A stretch of 64,000 bases of DNA from Collinsella sp. AF33-16 (GTDB lineage Bacteria > Actinomycetota > Coriobacteriia > Coriobacteriales > Coriobacteriaceae), in contig NZ_QRQC01000004.1 in assembly GCF_003475325.1 (NCBI RefSeq), positions 1-64,000 on the forward strand, in the 5' to 3' direction. Shown piece by piece: positions 61,539 to 64,000 of this stretch. The translations under genes and the position numbers were made by a program. The notes beneath the pieces were generated by a model. That model worked only from the letters and a program-made list of their open reading frames with translations. It did not search any database and was not told where the DNA came from. The number at the start of each line of letters is the position of its first letter. Position 1 is the first letter of the stretch.

Positions 61539-62099
61539 ATGAAGTTTGTTTGCCCCGTTTGCGGTTATGTGGAAGAGTTCGACGGCGACCAGCTGCCCGA
61601 GGATTTCAAGTGCCCCCAGTGCGGCGTTCCCGGCTCTCGCTTCCTAAAGCAGGAGGAGGGCCAGCTCGAGTGGGCTGCCGAGCACGTTGTGGGCGTCGCC
61701 AAGATGGAGGGCGTCTCCGAGGACATCGTTGCTGACCTGCGCGCCAACTTTGAGGGCGAGTGCTCCGAGGTCGGTATGTACCTGGCCATGGCTCGCGTTG
61801 CTCATCGCGAGGGTTATCCCGAGATCGGCCTGTACTGGGAGAAGGCTGCCCACGAGGAGGCCGAGCACGCCGCCAAGTTCGCCGAGCTCCTGGGCGAGGT
61901 CGTGACCGACTCCACCAAGAAGAACCTCGAGATGCGCGTTGAGGCCGAGAATGGCGCCACCGCCGGCAAGACCGATCTTGCCAAGCGCGCCAAGGCCGCT
62001 GGTCTCGATGCCATCCACGACACCGTGCACGAGATGGCTCGCGACGAGGCTCGCCACGGCAAGGCTTTCGCCGGCCTGCTAAAGCGCTACTTCGGCTAA
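61539..62099 (+). CDS. Reverse rubrerythrin (rubredoxin domain first)
   Basis: A 186-residue peroxidase-type non-haem iron protein. An N-terminal rubredoxin (CPVCGY...CPQCGVPGS, residues 5-35) is followed by a diiron ferritin-like four-helix domain with [26 protein letters not shown] (ExxH) and [12 protein letters not shown] (ExxH). This reversed domain order matches the NADH-peroxide-reducing revRbr of clostridia, which protects anaerobes from H2O2 and O2. ATG 61539 has GAAAGGATCG upstream; the 61446 in-frame start lacks one. It is monocistronic, divergent from ADH, with a terminator at 62133. Confidence 0.92.
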   Translation: MKFVCPVCGYVEEFDGDQLPEDFKCPQCGVPGSRFLKQEEGQLEWAAEHVVGVAKMEGVSEDIVADLRANFEGECSEVGMYLAMARVAHREGYPEIGLYWEKAAHEEAEHAAKFAELLGEVVTDSTKKNLEMRVEAENGATAGKTDLAKRAKAAGLDAIHDTVHEMARDEARHGKAFAGLLKRYFG

Positions 62100-62132
62100 G
62101 CCAAACGCCTGAGAGACATTCTCTAGCTTTAT

Positions 62133-62163
62133 AAGGCCCGGACCGCATGGTTCGGGCCTTTTT
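62133..62163 (+). terminator. Rho-independent terminator of rubrerythrin
   Basis: AAGGCCCGGACC and GGTTCGGGCCTT form a 12-bp stem (one G-T pair) with a 4-nt loop, followed by TTTTTC. Confidence 0.9.
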
Positions 62164-62230
62164 CGTGTCTTGCAAACCAGTTAACGCCCCAAAAATAGGA
62201 CCACCTTTGACATCGGCTTCGCGTCAAAAA

Positions 62231-62353
62231 CTAAGTGAGTAGCCTTTTGGGAACTTGTCGAGCAGACCACCCGTATTGCTTTATAAAACCGCAGGTAGAT
62301 AGCTTGCCGCAAAACAATCTGGTCGCCATCACGCTAAAAGTCTACTCACTTAG
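62231..62353. repeat. ~120-nt hairpin repeat, copy 2
   Basis: CTAAGTGAGTAG (from 62231) pairs with CTACTCACTTAG (to 62353). Further imperfect pairing runs along the arms. The apical sequence AAAACCGCAGGTAGATAGCTTG is shared with copy 3. The last 12 bases (62342-62353) are also the 3' end and stop codon of the leftward ORF at 62342-63469. Confidence 0.92.
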
Positions 62354-63469
62354 ATTTGCAACCGTCCATGATCGGGCCTTTTTGTGTCTAACGGGCATCT
62401 TTTTGTCGATTTCTCCCAGTTTTGACCAGTCAACGAATAGTTCAGACCGGAGTAATGTCTCAGCCCTTTGCTCATCTGAGCTTTTATCACGATATTCAGC
62501 ATCGAGCATCCTGCATACGGCCTTAACGATCGCGTGGAATCTACCCTCATCGGATATCTGTCTGTGTGTCAGGAGAAGCACATCGTAGCCCATGGCCTGA
62601 AGGGCCGTCATGCGGTCAGCGTCACGCAAGCCATCCCCTGCGCGTCCGTGCGAGGCCTTTCCCTGACATTCAATGGCCACCTGTCGCCTGCCGTCCGGCG
62701 AAGACAGAAGTAGGTCGATATATACACGGGACTTTCCCACAATCGCTCGAGCACTTGTGCTTAGCGTCACTTCGACATTGAGCTCTATGCCACAAAACCC
62801 TTCGCCTCCCAGGGCTCGCGGCAGCCCAAGCAACAAATACGCCTCGACCTCAAAAGGCGACGCGGCACCCAATGGAACGAGTTGCGATACCGCCATAAAT
62901 CTATTGCCATAACGCATCCCGCAAACATCTGAACAAAAACGGTCAAGGTCTCTGCCCAAAACCAAAGCATCTCGACGCCATAAATTCGAAGCGGTACCGT
63001 CCTCGGACGGACATCGCACCCAACCGAACGTTGTCGAAATCGCGCCCGAATCAATTGCACGCGTAAGCTCCGCCTCAAGTGCCGCCGGCAGAGCGCACAC
63101 CGCAAACGAGCCACACATCTCCGCCAATACCAAAAGAAGCTGAAGATCCGTCAGATGCCGCGACATAATGAATGCCGTCAGTAGAGGAGACGTAACCAAA
63201 AACCCATGCTCCGTTTCCAGCACGGATTCCCCGGGAAGCTCACCAAGAAACAGCCGCTGCCTCATGCCGGCAGGGCAAGTCCGCTTGTTTCTCGTTCGAA
63301 CCAACGTATACAACGGAAAGCCGAGCGCAACCTTAGCCGTCGGGTTGCGGGCGAGATCATATCGCTGCCGGTCTTCTTCCGGTCGTGGAAGAGGCGGACA
63401 CAAAGCGCGGACTTGAGGAGGCAAACGCCAGTACCTAAAAGCCGATATATCACAAAGTAGATCTTTCAT
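62342..63469 (-). CDS. Hypothetical protein with C-terminal PD-(D/E)xK/DUF559-like nuclease domain
   Basis: A 375-residue protein. The C-terminal third has SRVYIDLLLSSPDGRRQVAIECQG followed by ADRMTALQAMGYDVLLLTHRQI (each run split here at family boundaries). This is the strand-D-strand-ExQ/K pattern and trailing helix of very-short-patch-repair/DUF559-like endonuclease folds. The N-terminal part (DISAFRYWRLPPQV...) vaguely recalls AbiEi-like proteins from Coriobacteriia; this is memory, not alignment. It ends ANLSE-stop, with LSE-stop encoded inside hairpin repeat copy 2. ATG 63469 has no good ribosome binding site. Lower GC than its neighbours suggests acquisition. Confidence 0.65.
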   Translation of the reverse strand: MKDLLCDISAFRYWRLPPQVRALCPPLPRPEEDRQRYDLARNPTAKVALGFPLYTLVRTRNKRTCPAGMRQRLFLGELPGESVLETEHGFLVTSPLLTAFIMSRHLTDLQLLLVLAEMCGSFAVCALPAALEAELTRAIDSGAISTTFGWVRCPSEDGTASNLWRRDALVLGRDLDRFCSDVCGMRYGNRFMAVSQLVPLGAASPFEVEAYLLLGLPRALGGEGFCGIELNVEVTLSTSARAIVGKSRVYIDLLLSSPDGRRQVAIECQGKASHGRAGDGLRDADRMTALQAMGYDVLLLTHRQISDEGRFHAIVKAVCRMLDAEYRDKSSDEQRAETLLRSELFVDWSKLGEIDKKMPVRHKKARSWTVANLSE

Positions 63470-63552
63470 AGGCACAGGAAAACACGAATTTCAACCCAGT
63501 CAGTCACGCATTGGCGCGAACGCACCAAAAATGGCGCCGAACGGACTGCCGA

Positions 63553-63629
63553 GTTTTCAACAGCCCTCCCCAACTGGCCAAAAGCTTGCCAAGAGCTGGA
63601 CGAAGCCCTGTTGAAAACCCCATTTTTTT
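63553..63629. repeat. Inverted repeat upstream of the nuclease-like ORF
   Basis: GTTTTCAACAG (63553-63563) and CTGTTGAAAAC (63608-63618) flank a 44-nt loop. On the plus strand a run of seven T follows at 63623-63629. It lies between the ORF start and hairpin repeat copy 3; I see no coding ORF in 63470-63652. Its role is unknown: it could terminate plus-strand transcription or be another repeat remnant. Confidence 0.5.
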
Positions 63630-63652
63630 CTCATGCAGGAGCTTTGCGCGGC

Positions 63653-63771
63653 AAGTGAGTAGACTTTTTTGAACATCCCGATCAGGCCAGTCATCCTGCT
63701 TTTCAAAACCGCAGGTAGATAGCTTGTTACAAAACTGCCTGGTCGCCAAAGTGCTAAAAGTCTACTCACTT
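63653..63771. repeat. ~120-nt hairpin repeat, copy 3
   Basis: It starts AAGTGAGTAGACTTTTTTG (63653) and ends with CTAAAAGTCTACTCACTT (63771). Internal complementarity is extensive: ACTGGCCTGATCG on the reverse complement of the left arm versus ACTGCCTGGTCG on the right arm. The apical AAAACCGCAGGTAGATAGCTTG is identical to copy 2. Its right end supplies the stop codon of the leftward ORF entering from the window edge. Confidence 0.92.
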
Positions 63772-64000
63772 AGATTACAAAGTGGCCCCATTAGCCGCAA
63801 TTCCAGGGTGTTAAGCACTTTTGGACTCAGATCGTCATACTGGACAAGAATTTTAGTTGAGTCTTCCGGGGCAGACGCGCCATCGGCACACCAAAAGCAG
63901 TCACTGATATCGATAAAAGGGATACTCGAGCGCGTGAGGGCCAGCGTAAAAGAGCTTCCGCCCGCGCCACGCTCCGCAACCACGATGCAGTAAAGACCCG
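63762..64000 (-). CDS. Partial ORF ending in hairpin repeat copy 3
   Basis: The frame is open from the window edge to 63762 (at least 78 codons), so only the C-terminal part is seen. The visible part reads GLYCIVVAERGAGGSSF... and ends MGPLCNLSE-stop, where LSE-stop is repeat sequence exactly as in the neighbouring ORF (ANLSE-stop). I recognise no family. Being the same strand and same repeat junction as the 62342-63469 ORF is the main support. Confidence 0.5.
   Translation of the reverse strand, partial: GLYCIVVAERGAGGSSFTLALTRSSIPFIDISDCFWCADGASAPEDSTKILVQYDDLSPKVLNTLELRLMGPLCNLSE

Noticed and set aside
62231..63771. True integron with attC sites.
   Set aside because: No IntI-type integrase is visible, and the hairpin ends (AAGTGAG...) do not match the RYYYAAC/GTTRRRY core sites of attC; only the layout is similar.
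52502..63771. CRISPR array from the repeated hairpins.
   Set aside because: Copies are ~120 nt, imperfect, spaced from 1.3 to 10 kb apart and carry no short regular spacers; no cas genes are present.

Overview
The window looks like a chromosomal segment of a high-GC (roughly 60%) anaerobic actinobacterium of the class Coriobacteriia. Collinsella is my best guess. This rests on composition, strong GGAGG-type ribosome binding sites, a RecJ-RecQ fusion, a single-chain PurL, a reverse rubrerythrin, an Etf-linked lactate dehydrogenase and a DUF3516 helicase. It is an inference from gene content; no 16S rRNA gene is present. Most of the window is housekeeping or metabolic. Accessory-looking material lies at about 36.0-45.8 kb and at the right edge.

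Left part (0-12.5 kb): tRNA-Leu(CAA) with a duplicated 3' end; a transglutaminase-like protein; a block of hairpin-bearing tandem repeats; class II fructose-bisphosphate aldolase; and a leftward group of recJ-recQ fusion, bifunctional (p)ppGpp synthetase/hydrolase and an MBL-fold hydrolase. A bile-acid/sodium-symporter-type transporter, a GalT/HIT-like protein and cutC follow.

Middle (12.5-36 kb): a complete leftward branched-chain amino acid ABC operon (livK2, livK1, livH, livM, livG, livF) with two paralogous binding proteins; homoserine dehydrogenase; a BaiA-like short-chain dehydrogenase; a CPA2 antiporter; purL; an EamA exporter; a GGDEF protein; a decayed kdgT; azlCD; an HD-domain protein; and an ldh-etfB-etfA operon resembling electron-confurcating lactate dehydrogenase. 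Branched-chain amino acid import (liv) and export (azlCD) are both encoded here.

36-46 kb: five small rightward genes for exported or membrane-anchored proteins of unknown role. DUF554 follows, and then a three-gene operon with its own promoter: TerB_N/TerB_C protein, BrxD-like ATPase, and Lhr/BrxHI-like helicase. This operon is my best candidate for an incompletely described DNA-processing or anti-phage system.

46-64 kb: spermidine-synthase-like methyltransferase and Elp3; an XRE/DUF4097 pair; two more methyltransferases (one TrmB-like); a DUF3516 helicase; a DUF2130 nuclease-like protein; metallophosphoesterase; HIRAN; ALDH-ADH behind a clear operator-like palindrome; reverse rubrerythrin; and finally an array in which ORFs end inside copies of a ~120-nt hairpin repeat. 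Three copies of that repeat occur in the window (52.5, 62.2 and 63.7 kb). They share conserved ends and a conserved apical sequence, while their stem arms vary. No CRISPR array, rRNA operon, transposase or integrase was found.
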